From Phlebotomus papatasi (taxonomy: Eukaryota; Arthropoda; Insecta; Diptera; Psychodidae), in assembly GCF_024763615.1 (NCBI RefSeq), contig NC_077222.1, positions 98,303,417 through 98,367,416 of the forward strand: DNA of 64,000 bases, given 5' to 3'. The stretch's first letter is position 1. Each line of letters opens with the position of its first letter. The notes beneath the pieces are model-generated. The model had not been told where the DNA came from and searched no databases. It worked only from the letters and a program-made list of their open reading frames with translations. A program made the position numbers and the translations under genes. Shown here piece after piece: positions 12,403-24,291 of the stretch.

Positions 12403-12556
12403 TAAGGGAAAGTGGGGCACCTGTGGCAGCTCTGAAATTCGCAATTAGTTTGCTGAGCTAGATTTATATCATAATAAGATCCAATTTCATTTAAAACTAG
12501 GAGAAAAAGGCCAATTTTAAAGCTGCCCCATTTCAAAGGTGCCCCACTTCCCCTAC
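12403..12556. mobile_element. GTGGGGCACCT-family foldback MITE, diverged copy
   Basis: Left end AAGGGAAAGTGGGGCACCTG; right end AAAGGTGCCCCACTTCCCCT. Its interior resembles the copies at 38.9, 49.4 and 61.6 kb. Confidence 0.75.
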
Positions 12557-12693
12557 GATTAGGGTTTTTGAAATGAATTGTTAGGTTATGTCACAATTTT
12601 CTCAGAATAAAGAATCAAATCTGATACACTCGTTTTTAGTCAGTATTATAACACATCTGTACAGTACAGGTTAAATCAAATGTAGTTTAGAAA

Positions 12694-12867
12694 AGGGACA
12701 AATGGGGCATTTGTGCAGAATTATCCAGCACATGATTTTTTTCTGCCTATAATTTATAAAAAATATCTTTGAATCAATTTGATAAATATTTCAATAAATA
12801 AAGAGTAGTTTGCTGCTCTTTATTCATTCATTGTACTGGATAATTCTACCCTTGACCAATCTGCCCT
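12694..12867. mobile_element. MITE-like inverted repeat with GAATTATCCAG arms
   Basis: AGAATTATCCAGCAC near the left end pairs with GTACTGGATAATTCT on the right. The outer parts (GGGACAAATGGGGCA and TTGACCAATCTGCCCTGG) pair imperfectly. Confidence 0.5.
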
Positions 12868-13728
12868 GGTCTTCCCTATCTAGAAAATGTTGACTTATAG
12901 GGGCATCGAAGACCATACTATCGAAGACCTTACCATTCGCACTCCAGACCAGTAACAATTTGAAGAAAACGAGTTGATTATTGCTATCTCTTTAAATTTG
13001 AGTAATAAAAATATAGGGGAGACCGGGTAGGTTTGCGATACTTTTTCATGTTTTGATTTTGAGACATTATTTTTAAAATCCATAAAACTGATTTAGAATT
13101 TTGTATGGCCCAAAGTATACTCACATATATTGACTTTAATACAAGAATTCGATTAAGCTCAGAAAATCAGATAGGATTTCTTGGAGAAAGATAATCTATC
13201 GTTCTTTCTCTAAACTCCCCATTCCGAAACAGTATGAAACATGAACAGAGATGCTGGAGACATGGTTTTTTCTTGGATAATTCGATATTTCTGGAGATAA
13301 GTACTTGTCCTAGGGCTGAAGGTAGGTTAAGCACTTCCTAGGGAACAATGTTATCTTTACCCCTTAAATCCCTTCAGTCTTCTTTCCAGAGACGTTTTCC
13401 CAACACCATGCACTATCCGGGAAACTTTGTGGTCTTCCTGATCAATCTTTCAATCCCTTTCTCTTTGACCAGTTTATCAGCCACCTCCGATATAACACTT
13501 TTCACACCTTTTTTTCATACTTTCCTCACCTTTCTTCACTTTTCGTATATTTAGAAACTAGACAACCACGTTAAAATTACTATTTTTGCTTAAGATTTAC
13601 TTTATTATTACTATTTTTCTTCTAATTTTAACAGTAAAACGATATGCGCGCCACATAACAAACATCCCAATCAATGTGTAGTTTTGGTACTTAAAATGTT
13701 TAAATGAAATATAACGTAGTATGGAAAA

Positions 13729-14052
13729 AGTACACAGCTCTCTTCGATATCTGGCTGACGTGGGGACAAAATGACATTTGAGTTTTTTGAATCTGGTCAA
13801 CGGTTTTTCTATTTTTCTCGTCGAATAACAACAGAATTTTCTTTGTGGTGCGCTTATGTTTCATTCTGTAACACAATTAAGTGTCAAAGGCTTTGATAAA
13901 GTGAAAATAACATTTTAATTCATTCTGGACAAGCTGCATGTTTCGTGAAAAAAAACGTTTTGAGTTAATCAACCGTCAGTGTTTGACAGCTGTCAGCCGG
14001 ATATCAAAGTGCCGGATATCAAAGTGCCGGATATCGGAAAGAGCTGTGTACT
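13729..14052. mobile_element. MITE with AGTACACAGCTCT ends
   Basis: Terminal inverted repeats of about 27 bases (AGTACACAGCTCTCTTCGAT against the right end). Just inside the right end, GCCGGATATCAAAGT is repeated at a 15-base period, nearly three times from 13996. 324 bases, non-coding. Confidence 0.75.
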
Positions 14053-14293
14053 CATTATTTTGGACAGGGTGCTTATAAGCATTAATTTTCTAATTTTTAC
14101 TCAAATCATATTCAAAATTTAACAAATTTAGTGTTATAATCTTCCCTAAAGAACAAATATTTAGATATAAGTCATTATTCATTAAATATTTAAATAAAAA
14201 TTCATAATTTTAATCAATTTATTTTTAGTGTCCAATTTTACCACCGAAGTGTCCAAAATTAGATGCTGTGAAAAATTATGAGCACTTCCCCTA
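14050..14293. mobile_element. Internally deleted relative of the 4519-5907 transposon, reverse orientation
   Basis: The right end GAGCACTTCCCCTA is the inverse of the 4519 element's start. Further in, GTCCAATTTTACC and TAGTGTCCAATTT match that element's left part. The left end, GGACAGGGTGCTTATAAGCA, matches the inverse of its right end, with ATGCTTATAAGCA shared. The outermost bases on the left are replaced by the neighbouring MITE. Confidence 0.6.
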
Positions 14294-14896
14294 ATATCTG
14301 CAAAATGTATAAAAATAGTTTGCCAAAATACTCTGCTAACTGATGATAAATCAAAATATTGATAAATAGTTATTACTGAATACAAAGAGAAAAACTGAAA
14401 CATCAAAAACATATTTATTTGATCAAGTTTGAAAGAATGATTTACAGAATCCAAACAATAAAACCAAGAATATCAATTCTTTTGGTCAAGATACATCTTA
14501 ATCCCGCCTATGATTGTATAGTGCTTTAATTCCATTTATTTTGATGATCAACTGAAAAATCGCCTTGTTCTACACTACACCTGTTCCATAATACCCCGGT
14601 CTCCCCTAATCACGGAACCCCTGTATATTATTTGTAATTGATCTGAAAATACGACTTGTTGTATTTCAACAGAAGATTATCAAATTTTATATTTTTTTTG
14701 TTTATTTTGCTGATCCAATTCAAAGAGGTACAATGTACAATCTAACAATTTTTCAACATTTTTACCGACCTAGATATCAAACAGTAAAAAATATCAACAG
14801 TTTTCCGTGGCCCTACTTTAAATCAGTATTATCTAGATTCTAGAAACATCCCTTTTTGGTCTTGTAACATTTTTAGAGTTTTTTTTTTTAAATAGC

Positions 14897-15126
14897 TAGG
14901 GCAAAATGCGCCCATGCTTTACACCCTTTACACGGTCCCAAGCTTTACAATGACTAAATTTTTTGTATGTTTTTCAATAAATGTGATTCATCTATTCTAT
15001 ATTTTGAAAACTAGGGGAAAGTTTCTTGTTTTTAAAATATATTGCGGAGTCGTATTTATTCAGAAAAGAAAAAAAAATAGTCATTGTAAAGCTTGGGACC
15101 GTGCAAAGCATGGGCACTTTCCCCTA
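14897..15126. mobile_element. TAGGGCAAAATGCGCCC-type MITE
   Basis: The roughly 50-base ends form an imperfect inverted repeat. CCCAAGCTTTACAATGACT on the left pairs with AGTCATTGTAAAGCTTGGG on the right, and the right end is GCACTTTCCCCTA. 230 bases. Confidence 0.8.
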
Positions 15127-15176
15127 TAAGGATTTCTATTTTTATTTTCAAATATGTTTTAAGACTTGAAACTATC

Positions 15177-15263
15177 CTATTGAGTATCCTATCCTAGTAT
15201 GACCGAAAAAATCCTATTATCGATCCTATTGAGATCCTATCCTAGTATGACCGAAAAAATTTC
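15177..15263. repeat. 48-bp tandem duplication
   Basis: CCTATCCTAGTATGACCGAA occurs at 15188 and again at 15236 within near-identical context. ATCCTAT words also recur inside the unit. Confidence 0.75.
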
Positions 15264-15366
15264 GAAATCGAATTTTTCAAGGTCAGATTTAAACCACTCT
15301 GATGGAAGGCCTAATTATCAACCGACTTTTAAAATAAATTTGGTCCTAATCAGTTATAGGCCGGTA

Positions 15367-15718
15367 TAGGGGAAACTGGAGCACCACCGAACACTGCGAT
15401 TTTTTAATAAGATAAGGTAAAGTACCCTGTAGTCGGCCGGTTTCTCAACTCGGCCAGTGAGAGTATTTATTTTTACTTAGATTTGCTATAATATGGTCTT
15501 ACCGATCTAACATTATAAGGTCTAATTATTATATAACGTAAATCAGTGAAAATTTAATAGAAATTGACTATAAAACGTTAAAAAATTGGTTAAATAATTC
15601 AACTGGCCGAGTTGAGAAACTGGACGACTCGAGGGTACTTTACCTTATTAGTCTTAGATCTAAAGTCCAAGTAGTTTAGAATAAAAATAAATGTTCGGTC
15701 ATGCCCCAGTTTCCCCTA
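15367..15718. mobile_element. GGGGAAACTGG-family MITE, copy 1 (host of a nested MITE)
   Basis: Left end TAGGGGAAACTGGAGCACCA; right end GCCCCAGTTTCCCCTA. Same family as 25592-25807 and 40124-40329. The middle is split by the element at 15413-15647. Confidence 0.85.
15413..15647. mobile_element. TAAGGTAAAGTACCC MITE nested in another MITE
   Basis: TAAGGTAAAGTACCC at 15413 has a perfect inverse at 15633-15647. Inside, TTTCTCAACTCGGCCAGT pairs with ACTGGCCGAGTTGAGAAA. 235 bases, wholly inside the 15367-15718 element, so inserted later. Confidence 0.85.
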
Positions 15719-15833
15719 ACCATTTTATCTTTCAAGAATATTTTAATTCCACGCAGTACAGAGTACAGCACATACTGCAATAAACCCATTACAAATATCG
15801 ACATAGCCTTATTGATGCTCCAATTTCCTTAAG

Positions 15834-16085
15834 ATTAATAATAATAATAATAATGCTGGCACAACATTCCATGAAGGAACTAGTCCTTCCCACAAGGGGA
15901 TTTCTAGACATGCATTATTATTTTTTTTTCTTGTACGGGATGAGGTTGTCAGTCCCATGCCGGTGGAATCAAGTGCAGTGAAGCACACTGGATGCAATTC
16001 GAACACCTTTAACGCCAGAAAAATTCCTGGTGACCTAAAGGGGATTCGAACCCGGGACACTGACTTGACCCATTGAGTGCCCCTT
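15834..16085 (-). mobile_element. tRNA-derived SINE with ATT-repeat tail
   Basis: On the minus strand it starts near 16085. It has a perfect pol III B box in CCCGGGTTCGAATCCC, an A-box-like TGGGTCAAGTC upstream, and a long unique body. It ends in an ATT/AAT trinucleotide tail at 15834-15853. Internal promoter plus short-repeat tail is typical of insect SINEs. Confidence 0.75.
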
Positions 16086-19000
16086 CCTTAAGATTACTTG
16101 GAGTAATATTTCATGGGATTGTGTGAAATGTTGATCCATTTCTATCGATCTTCGTGAAAAATCCAATTGACCTTAAACTTCTGAATAAGCATCTGCTCGA
16201 ACATCTTTTATTGCCATTTGTTTATCATTAAATTGATGATCATCCATTTTCTATTGTGTTTATGATTCCCAAAATGTCCAAATCATACACCTTTGTGCGG
16301 AAATCCAAAGACGGCTATATCAAAGCCTATATAGAGATGTTGGCATAAATTGAATTTTATAGTGAGAAAGGCACGAGTTAGAATTATTAGGAGCGCAAAA
16401 GGTGTAGATTATTGCGATTTTTTTTCCTCTCTTGAGGAATATATGCCCATGAATAGGAATAATTCTTCCTTCCAAAACTCTATCATTAACCACCCATCTG
16501 TACAATCTGTGAACATCAGTTATTTGATGGACTGATCTTAATTTAAAACGGCAAATATCCTTTAAGCGTGCTTTTATTTTCTAAGACTGATGAAATGGAC
16601 GAAAAAAAAGGTGATTGATTGACTTGAAATTAATCAGTGACGTTGTAAGTTTGTTGGCATGTTAGTTTGGTGGGAGCAATAAATACCCATGGGAGAGTTA
16701 CTTGGCGGCTCTTGTTTCCATGAAATCTTTTTTTTTTTATCACAATCACACCAACCCCAGAATCATCCCAAGAAGAACTAGTATTTTGGAGTAGAACACC
16801 CAATGGTTTATTCTTCTAACCAATGTAATCCCGCACAATTCTTTCGTAGCCCAAGTGGAACAGTTCAAGGATTCGTCATTCAAAAATCAAGATTCAGTTC
16901 AAGCACCCTAACGAGTTTATTTCAGATAATATTTGTGGCTTCTCCACGTAGATGTTGAGCATATTTTTTGAGAAGTCTCCCATGTCCAGATTGGATGTCT
17001 TTCTATACGCAGTGTATGAAAATATTTTGAGTCAGCCCGCCGCGTATTGTTGTGTTAATGATAATGGAACTAATTCATGTGGGAACTCTTTTCATATTCC
17101 AGATTCTTTCAAGTAGAAAGCATATTTTATTCTGAGCAATTTTTAGTGTGTAGAAAAGTGAAACGTAAATACATTTTTTTCTCTGGCTTTCTGAGAATTT
17201 GTCTTGAGATGAAGGAAGAATTCGCACTAAATTGCTGACTTAGAAATTACTCATTGCAACAATTTCCCCGTTTTTGCTTACCCAAAAAAGCAGACTTTTA
17301 AAATTTCTGAATGAAGATGACTGAAAATTGTATAATAACCAAATTTAAATTTCTCCTACAAGGTCGTCTGAATCGGTATTCGTGTTAAGACTATCAAATA
17401 GCATGTGGTATCGTCTATGGTGGCAAAAAAAAATTGATTTCTATTACCATTCCATCTCAAGAATCACCAAAGTTTTTGTAGAGCTTTGCTGAGGAATGTC
17501 GGTATAACTTGTTTCCACTTTATTTACTCAAAGGCCTTAATGTTGGGAATTACTTGTAAAATTTGGAAATAATTGAGAAATTACTACTTTCATTATACTC
17601 AGAGTTGAACATCTAATAATTTACAAATCGTTAGTTCATTTTTTATTCATCACTCTGCTGAGCAATTTCAGAGTTGATTAATTGTCCAGAGAGGTCTGAA
17701 TGAATAGCAGCTTCTGATTTTGAATTAATCCTCATTAATAAGATTTGTATCGGGCTCAAAAGGCCGTTGAGGTTTGAATTCTTGTGGCAGCAAGAACCAC
17801 TGAAGAATGTGTCGTAAAACAAATGAGACCTCAAAATGCTATCAAGAAGTTCTCTTGCCCAAAAAGAGATTAGGATCTCTCAAAAATATAATCTCTGTGA
17901 GAAGCTTCGGGATGTGTTGGTCGTATTTCACTGGAGCACCAGTGCTTTTTGATAAGGTCTCATATTGAAGAATGTCTTAAGTGGTATTCGTGGAAATAAG
18001 AAATTACTTTTTATACAATCTTCTGACGGTTTGTGTTATGTTGCGAACCAGAAAGTCAAACATAGAGGAGAAAACGAACCTAAAAAAAAAAGAAAACAAT
18101 AAATTGTTGGAAGAGAGCACCCCACTCACAGTAACACCTCAAGATGATACTATGTATTATTATTTTTATTCCCCCAAAAATTCTTACGAGGACTCCTAAG
18201 TGCTGCCCAGCTTTTCGGCATGTCCCACAGAGCTGTCTCTTATGTTGGCCTTGGGTGGCTCCACCAGTTTTCTTTTTTGGACGGCAAGAGGAGGCTCAAG
18301 AGCACTATTTGTATTCTCACTCACAGACAATCTCACGCAGTCTCCCAGATCACAAATTGTTTATCCAGTCTTTCTTCATCCTACCATTCCCTCATATCTC
18401 AAATGCATAATTATGAATCTCAACATAGAGTTTGAGCCCTTAGATGCTGCATTGTGTTGGTGGGATGTTAGGATCATGTGTGAAACAACTGGGGAGACAT
18501 AAATACTCACATCATGATAATTTCCGTTCCAAATTTGAAGAATTAACTCTAATAAGGGATTATTCCGTCTTTTCATGATGCTCTGCCTTTCCCGCCAAAA
18601 GACACGTTGAGGCAGTTGAAGCAATGCCAGTCAATGCCTCTTAGCTACATTACAGCATCCTCCAAACAGTGCATCATTGTTTAAAGTCAATCTAAATTTT
18701 GTTATTCTTCTGTCTGCTGTAAGAAAATGTAAGATGAGATTGAGGTTCTGATAGGGTTCGCCCGAATAAATCAGTTAATCGGATTGACATTAAAAGCGTT
18801 GAAAATCATAAACAAATCCTGCTTCTTCAAATTTTTGAAATAATTAGAATGCCCAGAATATCTCATCAGGTATCAGATAAATACTTATCAACAATTTAGC
18901 AATTTTATGCGATCAAATCAATAAGCAAATGATTTACGAAATCCAACTCCCCAAGTTGGGCATATAAATCTTTAAGTTTTAAGTTTAAATTTAAAAGGTC

Positions 19001-19100
19001 TTTGGCATCAGAGTCAAAAACGAAAGGCAACTCTATGAAAGTTGACATCCGTAACCGAAATTAACAGTAAATCAAAATATTTTTATCGGATAATAATGCT
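16086..19100. other. Unique AT-rich DNA, no gene recognised
   Basis: No repeats or coding homology recognised. Overlapping short open frames at 17981-18502 lack motifs. Includes the best E2F-like site of the window at 18588-18600. Confidence 0.5.
18588..18600. promoter_or_regulatory. E2F-like site TTTCCCGCCAAAA
   Basis: Agrees with the E2F consensus TTTSSCGC and its usual flank. E2F is known to promote string expression in Drosophila. At 28 kb from the promoter its role is speculative. Confidence 0.25.
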
Positions 19101-19237
19101 CAACGCACGATAACTTTTGTTTAGTAAACATGTTTTTGACATTTAAATGAGAGTGAGTGAGATCTAGATCTAGTCATCTCGCTCATTCACATGGCAAATT
19201 TTGAAAACATGTTTACAAACAAAAGTTATTGTGCGCT
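19101..19237. mobile_element. 137-bp near-palindromic MITE
   Basis: The CAACGCACGATAACTTTTGT end pairs with its inverse at 19207-19237, and the pairing extends over most of each half (AAACATGTTTT, GAGTGAGAT). The centre is the palindrome AGATCTAGATCT. Confidence 0.75.
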
Positions 19238-20827
19238 GGTCATAAGAGTCACCCTTTAAGCCTTTAACTCTATAGGTGATGAGCGGTGACCCAAAGACAA
19301 AAATCATATATCGTACGAAATTCATAAATAAGACCAAAACCCCGCCTTTGACTTTATTGAAAAAAGGACTGGCAAAGCGTCTCAGGCTTTGCAAAATGCT
19401 CGAACTCATGGCTTAGATGGTATACCTCAAAGGTATTTTCACATCATTTACCATTTACCGGTTCACAACCGATTTTTTTAACAGATCGAATCTCTCATAA
19501 TATCGCCCAAAAGAAAAATTACTTAACAGTTATGATTCTGTTCATTATCGGTTCAGAACCGATTGAAACCGGTACACACTTGTTATAACCAACGAGCGGA
19601 AACATACCTCCATGCAGTTGATAAATACGCTCTCAAGAATCTTTTTAACCTTTGACCTTGAAAACCCGTTATTAGAAATGATTCAATGGTATTTTCGTAT
19701 AAGGACGAAATGTCCATCTGGATAATCTCTAGTAAAACATATCCAAAAATGAAAAGAAATCACACGACGCATTTTCGAGCAATCCAAAAAACATGGTTTT
19801 GGAGGAAAAGAATAGGAGAGGGGTGGGTGGCAAAGGAAGGGCATGTTAATGGTCGCAGGATCAATTATGGGGAGGGCCTTCTGAAGGGTCTAAGTCTCTA
19901 TCTCTAACCGTTTGGGTTCTATAGGCGTGGGAACAGCCGAACGACCAGTCGAACTAAGAGCGTGACGTCAAAAACTCAAAACTTCACATTTCCAAGACTC
20001 TACCAAAATATAACTCTTTAAGAGATAGAGAGTCGAAATTATATAACTCAAAATCGAGGGATTATATCGCTCCTTGGAAATTACAAGGGGCCAACTCACT
20101 TTTTGGCGATTTTGAGGTTTTAATACACTCAGACAGAGAATTTAATAAAATTTCAGATGATATGAGTCAATAAATTTCGTTATTAGAAAAGTTTTTCAAA
20201 ATTTTATTCTTTATGATTGCTTGCGCGGTTTTGTTTGAAATCAAGGGGCACAAAATAGATTTATCGTTCAAATTTTTGGGAAAAAAGGGACTAACTCAAG
20301 CAAGTTGATCCCTTGTCATTCTAATTTCAGCAAAATTTACGCATCATTTAGAATGGCAAAGAGCTAACTCATAAAAAAACATACTTTGAAAGGTAAAAAT
20401 ATGTATGTTTCGATGTTTATAATAATGCTCATACAAATAGAAAAGAATTAAATTGTTTTTATTAACATACATAAATGAGATAATTATTTATACAAAGTTT
20501 AATCTTTCATGCTGTCTCCTGAAAAATGGCTCAGATTGAGTTGTGGAATTCAAGTAGTAAAACGTTCTAAATCTATAGTATCGTAAAATGTTTCGAGATA
20601 CTCCACCGGTAGAACATAAACCGCTAAAGGCCGATTTAAGAAATTATACTTAAAGATTTATCTTAGAATTGGGGCTTATTCTTTCATACCGGCCCTTAAT
20701 TTTGGAAGCTCATATTTCTTTAATCCTTTAGTCAAAAACGGAACAAATGCCGCAATTCTGAGATAAAGAATACTTAAAAATTTAAGTTAAATATTTAATG
20801 CCAAAATTAAAGATATACGATTCTAAG
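19238..20827. other. Old repetitive DNA with paired CGGTTC/GAACCG words
   Basis: Around 19396-19580 the text GCTCGAACTCATGGCTTAGA followed by CATTTACCGGTT words matches, in reverse orientation, the stretch at 28990-29205. This suggests two copies of an old dispersed repeat with unclear ends. Otherwise nothing recognised. Confidence 0.4.
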
Positions 20828-21064
20828 TTAACCCCTTAAGAACGAGACACTTTTCACTTATCAAAATTCAAAATTAAAAATGAAACCGATAAACAAATCA
20901 ATGAAATGTCTAACATCTCGGAAAAAACAAAGAAATCATAATCTGTGTATTTTTTACTTGTATGAACGATTGGAACCTCTACATACAGCTTAACTTTAGA
21001 TATTCAGAAATAAAATCGTTTTCTCTAAGGAACTCGTGTATTCCAATCATCCTTAAAGGGTTAA
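20828..21064. mobile_element. TTAA-flanked MITE with CCCTTTAAGGA ends
   Basis: TTAACCCCTTAAGAACGA on the left and TCATCCTTAAAGGGTTAA on the right are inverted repeats bounded by TTAA, the piggyBac-type target. 237 bases with the TTAA. Confidence 0.65.
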
Positions 21065-21451
21065 AAACTAAAGATGCTTCATCTACTTGTACCAATTTTG
21101 CCTCGAAATTTTCTACATTGAAAGATTTAAAAGTCCTTAAGAGCAGCTTTAAAGGCTCAAAAAAATTGACACTTCAAAATTAAAGGTCTTTATAAGATTA
21201 TACGAATCCGACTTTGAAAATCATTCTCAAGATTTAAGGCTCAAAGGTTTAACTTAGAATAGGGAGGAAAGTTTACGTTAGCTACTAAAATTGTAATATC
21301 AACTTTCTCAAAAGTTCCCTCACTTCTGGAATTTCAAGTTTTAAATTTAATACTTGGTGCGATAATTCAATTTTCAATCTTATCTTAAAATTTTCTACAT
21401 TTAATATCAAACTTTCTATATATTTAAAGCCTTTATAAAGCCTAGAAAAAG

Positions 21452-21594
21452 CCTTTAAAGACGAGTGGGACACCGGTGTCTCAAAAACAAAAACTTTTTT
21501 TTGGCTATAGAAAGTTATTTTGTCCTCTAAGTAGCCCGAAAAATTAATTTATATTTTTGATACACCGGTGTCCCATTCGTCCTTAAAGGGTTAA
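21452..21594. mobile_element. TTAA-type MITE with ACACCGGTGT palindromes
   Basis: GACGAGTGGGACACCGGTGT on the left pairs with ACACCGGTGTCCCATTCGTC on the right, which continues CTTAAAGGGTTAA. The left TTAA is eroded. Same end type as the preceding element. Confidence 0.65.
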
Positions 21595-23850
21595 ATGAAG
21601 AAATTTAAATTTTCATATCAGCCTCATAATTGTGTAGTTTATTGCATTTTCGGTCATTTTTTAGTACTTTAAAAATTATAGATTTTTATCCGAGAATAAG
21701 AATTAGTCTTTCAAGATCAATTGAGGGGCTGGTCTTTAAATTTAAAGCTCACAGAAATATGTTTTTAAACCAATCAATATTCGAAATTTTAAAATGAGCT
21801 TGTTTGAAGCTAATCAATGTGGGAAATTTTAAGTCTTAAATTGTAAGTTTAAATTGTAATGAAGCTTAAAGAACTTAAAGAAATTCTTTAAGCTTTTCTT
21901 TATCTTAGAATTGTATTGTAAATTATACGTCTTTTAGGCTTCCTTCAATACAAGTTAATCCCATAATCGAAAGGATTTAGATTTCATTTTAGGATTCAGT
22001 TCCTAGGTTCATTAGGAAATTCGTTAAAAATCAAAATTGAAACTCATCCCTTCAGTATATCGCATTTGTTGTTCAATTAAACTAAATTAATATGGATGAC
22101 TCTACCTACATTAGATCTGGCATAATTAGAAAGTTTTATTTAAATTAAACCCTAAAACTAAAATTAATAAACTTTATTAGAAAACTGAAATTGAACAAGG
22201 GATTCTTTCAAATATGTAATCCTTATAGTAATTATATTGTATTTAACCATTTTAGATCCAATTAGGATTTCTAAATTTGGGGTTCAAGTATGGGCTTTTT
22301 TAATCTAAATTTAATATAATTGTTAATGGGTCATTTAAAATCTCATTTCTATTATTTAAATTTGAATGAGTTCTAGATTTGTTAAAACCTTTTATAATTG
22401 CAATTATGCTTCATAAGGTTGGATGCTTGATATTATCAGTTTAAGTTTTTGGAGTTAAATACGTACATCAAAACATATAACACTTTATTTCCAAAACCAA
22501 AAATAAACAAATTATAATGTTTTCTTATGAAATGAATCTGGCGCTCTGAGAAATTGTGTTCATTGTTGCCAGTGAACTTTCAGAAGCAAAACATTTACTC
22601 GCAATCTTTGATAATTTCCTGCTGATATGGCTGATTATGTTCCACCATCATGAATGGAAAACAATGTAAGCAAGAAGGATATTAAAGACGATTGTTATTT
22701 CAAATAAAGAGCAAATGCGTGGGCATTTGTCGCTCATGCTCAGATGATGAATGTGCATACGAATGCAATTTACTCCAAAATAGCATGGTCTCCCTTCAAG
22801 CTTTTTATGATCTCAGATTCAGCTGTTGAGAATTGTGGCCAGGCCGACTTCTCTGGAATTCCTCGTCCCGGACTAAATTACACTAATTACAATGAAAAAT
22901 GTTATGCCAGTTTCAGTTTCAGTCTGCACTTGCAAATATGCCTCCCTCGTCAGTTACATATACGCAAAGTTACGGCGGATGAGATGAGAAGTGAGACATA
23001 TGATTGTCTTGATGTCTCTCACATCAATTTAATATACATGGGTGCTGAATGATCCCAAAACATCAGTTGGACTTATTGAATAGATTAGGAACTTTATAAC
23101 GAATTTGTTGTGCTGCTTTATTGCTTTGAGAAAGTCCTCTGTGTCAAATGGAGTCAATTGAGATGTTGGATCTTTATTTTCTCTTCTTTTTGGGGACATC
23201 TCACGACCACTTTGTTTGGGCCATATTGCGAGCATTTGTGAATGATTCATCGAACTCTTGTAGTACTCAGAAATAGTTATGTGTTAATAGTATCATACAT
23301 ACAATGACCCAAAAAATATGAAAAATAGGGTGTATTTACCAATATTTGTCAATTGGCCCAGTTTTCGTAAACTTAACATAAAATGTTTATTTTTTATTAT
23401 TATTACAAAAGAAAAACTAAAAAACTACGGTTAAGGAAATTTTAATAAATTATAAAGCTCCATAAAATAAGTGAACGCAAACATTTTATAATATTTATGT
23501 ATCAATGACTAAAGTTGATTTTATAGAAAAAATGGGCATGGCGAAAAGAGGTAACTATTGGAAAGCATTTTACCATTAGCCGCCACCCGCTTTTAGTAAG
23601 CGGTTTTCTCTGTCTCTAAATGTTTGTGATATTAAAATTTTTATTCCGCTATTGAATTGAACGTATTGAATGTGAAACGGATTTTCAGAAGAATTTTCAA
23701 TGACATTCTGTCAATACGATTTTAACCAGTAAATAAGCATTTTTATCTCTCTAATTTTTATTAGTAAACATATCAATATTTATCACAAATCTATTTATTA
23801 AACTACACTTTAAATGCTTACTTAATGAATCATAATTTATGGCCTTCTAC
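21595..23850. other. AT-rich DNA, then a unique block of higher complexity
   Basis: 21595-22500 is low-complexity A/T-rich sequence. 22540-23260 is more complex, unique sequence with no gene recognised. It is a candidate non-coding control segment by its look only. Confidence 0.4.
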
Positions 23851-23969
23851 ACATTGGGAGCAATTTTCGTCAAAAATGTTTTTTTAAGGAAATTGCTTGC
23901 AGTGCTGTACGTGGAAATGTCAAAATTTTATCAAAAATGTAATTTTTGACAAAAATTGCTCCCAATGTT
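23851..23969. mobile_element. Small MITE with ACATTGGGAGCAATTTT ends
   Basis: ACATTGGGAGCAATTTTCGT and its inverse AATTGCTCCCAATGT bound 119 bases. CAAAAATG and CATTTTTG extend the pairing to about 28 bases. Confidence 0.8.
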
Positions 23970-24054
23970 TAGAGGACTTTAGAAACTCACCTTACCATAA
24001 ATATTTTAAATTTATTTAAATAATAAATTGGTAATTTCAACTAATTACAAAGAT

Positions 24055-24291
24055 CTGTAGGAGAATTTTGTAATCGTATGGCAATGTCATATGACAAATT
24101 TTTTAAATGTTCATATTGTAAACTCGGAAAAATTAATCGAAAATCAGATTCATATCCATTACTAAGAGCTTCATTCAACTTCTTCTAAAAGTCACTCGAT
24201 GCTCACTGGGCTTTAATATCATCCTGCTCCTGAATTTACCACGAAATTTTGTCATATGACATTGTCGTATCGTTACAGAATTCCCATACTG
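24055..24291. mobile_element. MITE with ATGTCATATGACAAA arms
   Basis: AATGTCATATGACAAATTTT near 24083 pairs with AAATTTTGTCATATGACATT near 24243. The outer parts to about 24055 and 24291 pair with few mismatches. Confidence 0.75.

Larger units (their letters stand above)
13014..14607. mobile_element. Possible 1.6-kb element with TAGGGGAGACCGGG ends
   Basis: TAGGGGAGACCGGG at 13014-13027 has a perfect inverted copy at 14594-14607. Two smaller elements sit inside (13729-14052 and 14050-14293). Either one old transposon has been invaded twice, or two solo ends lie near one another. No transposase remnant was recognised. Confidence 0.4.

Noticed and set aside
15809..16060. 83-codon minus-strand open frame
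   Set aside because: It is the translated body of a SINE with a pol III box and ATT tail.
22744..23052. 102-codon open frame in a higher-complexity block
   Set aside because: No known motif, and adjacent frames are also open for similar lengths; kept as unique non-coding DNA.
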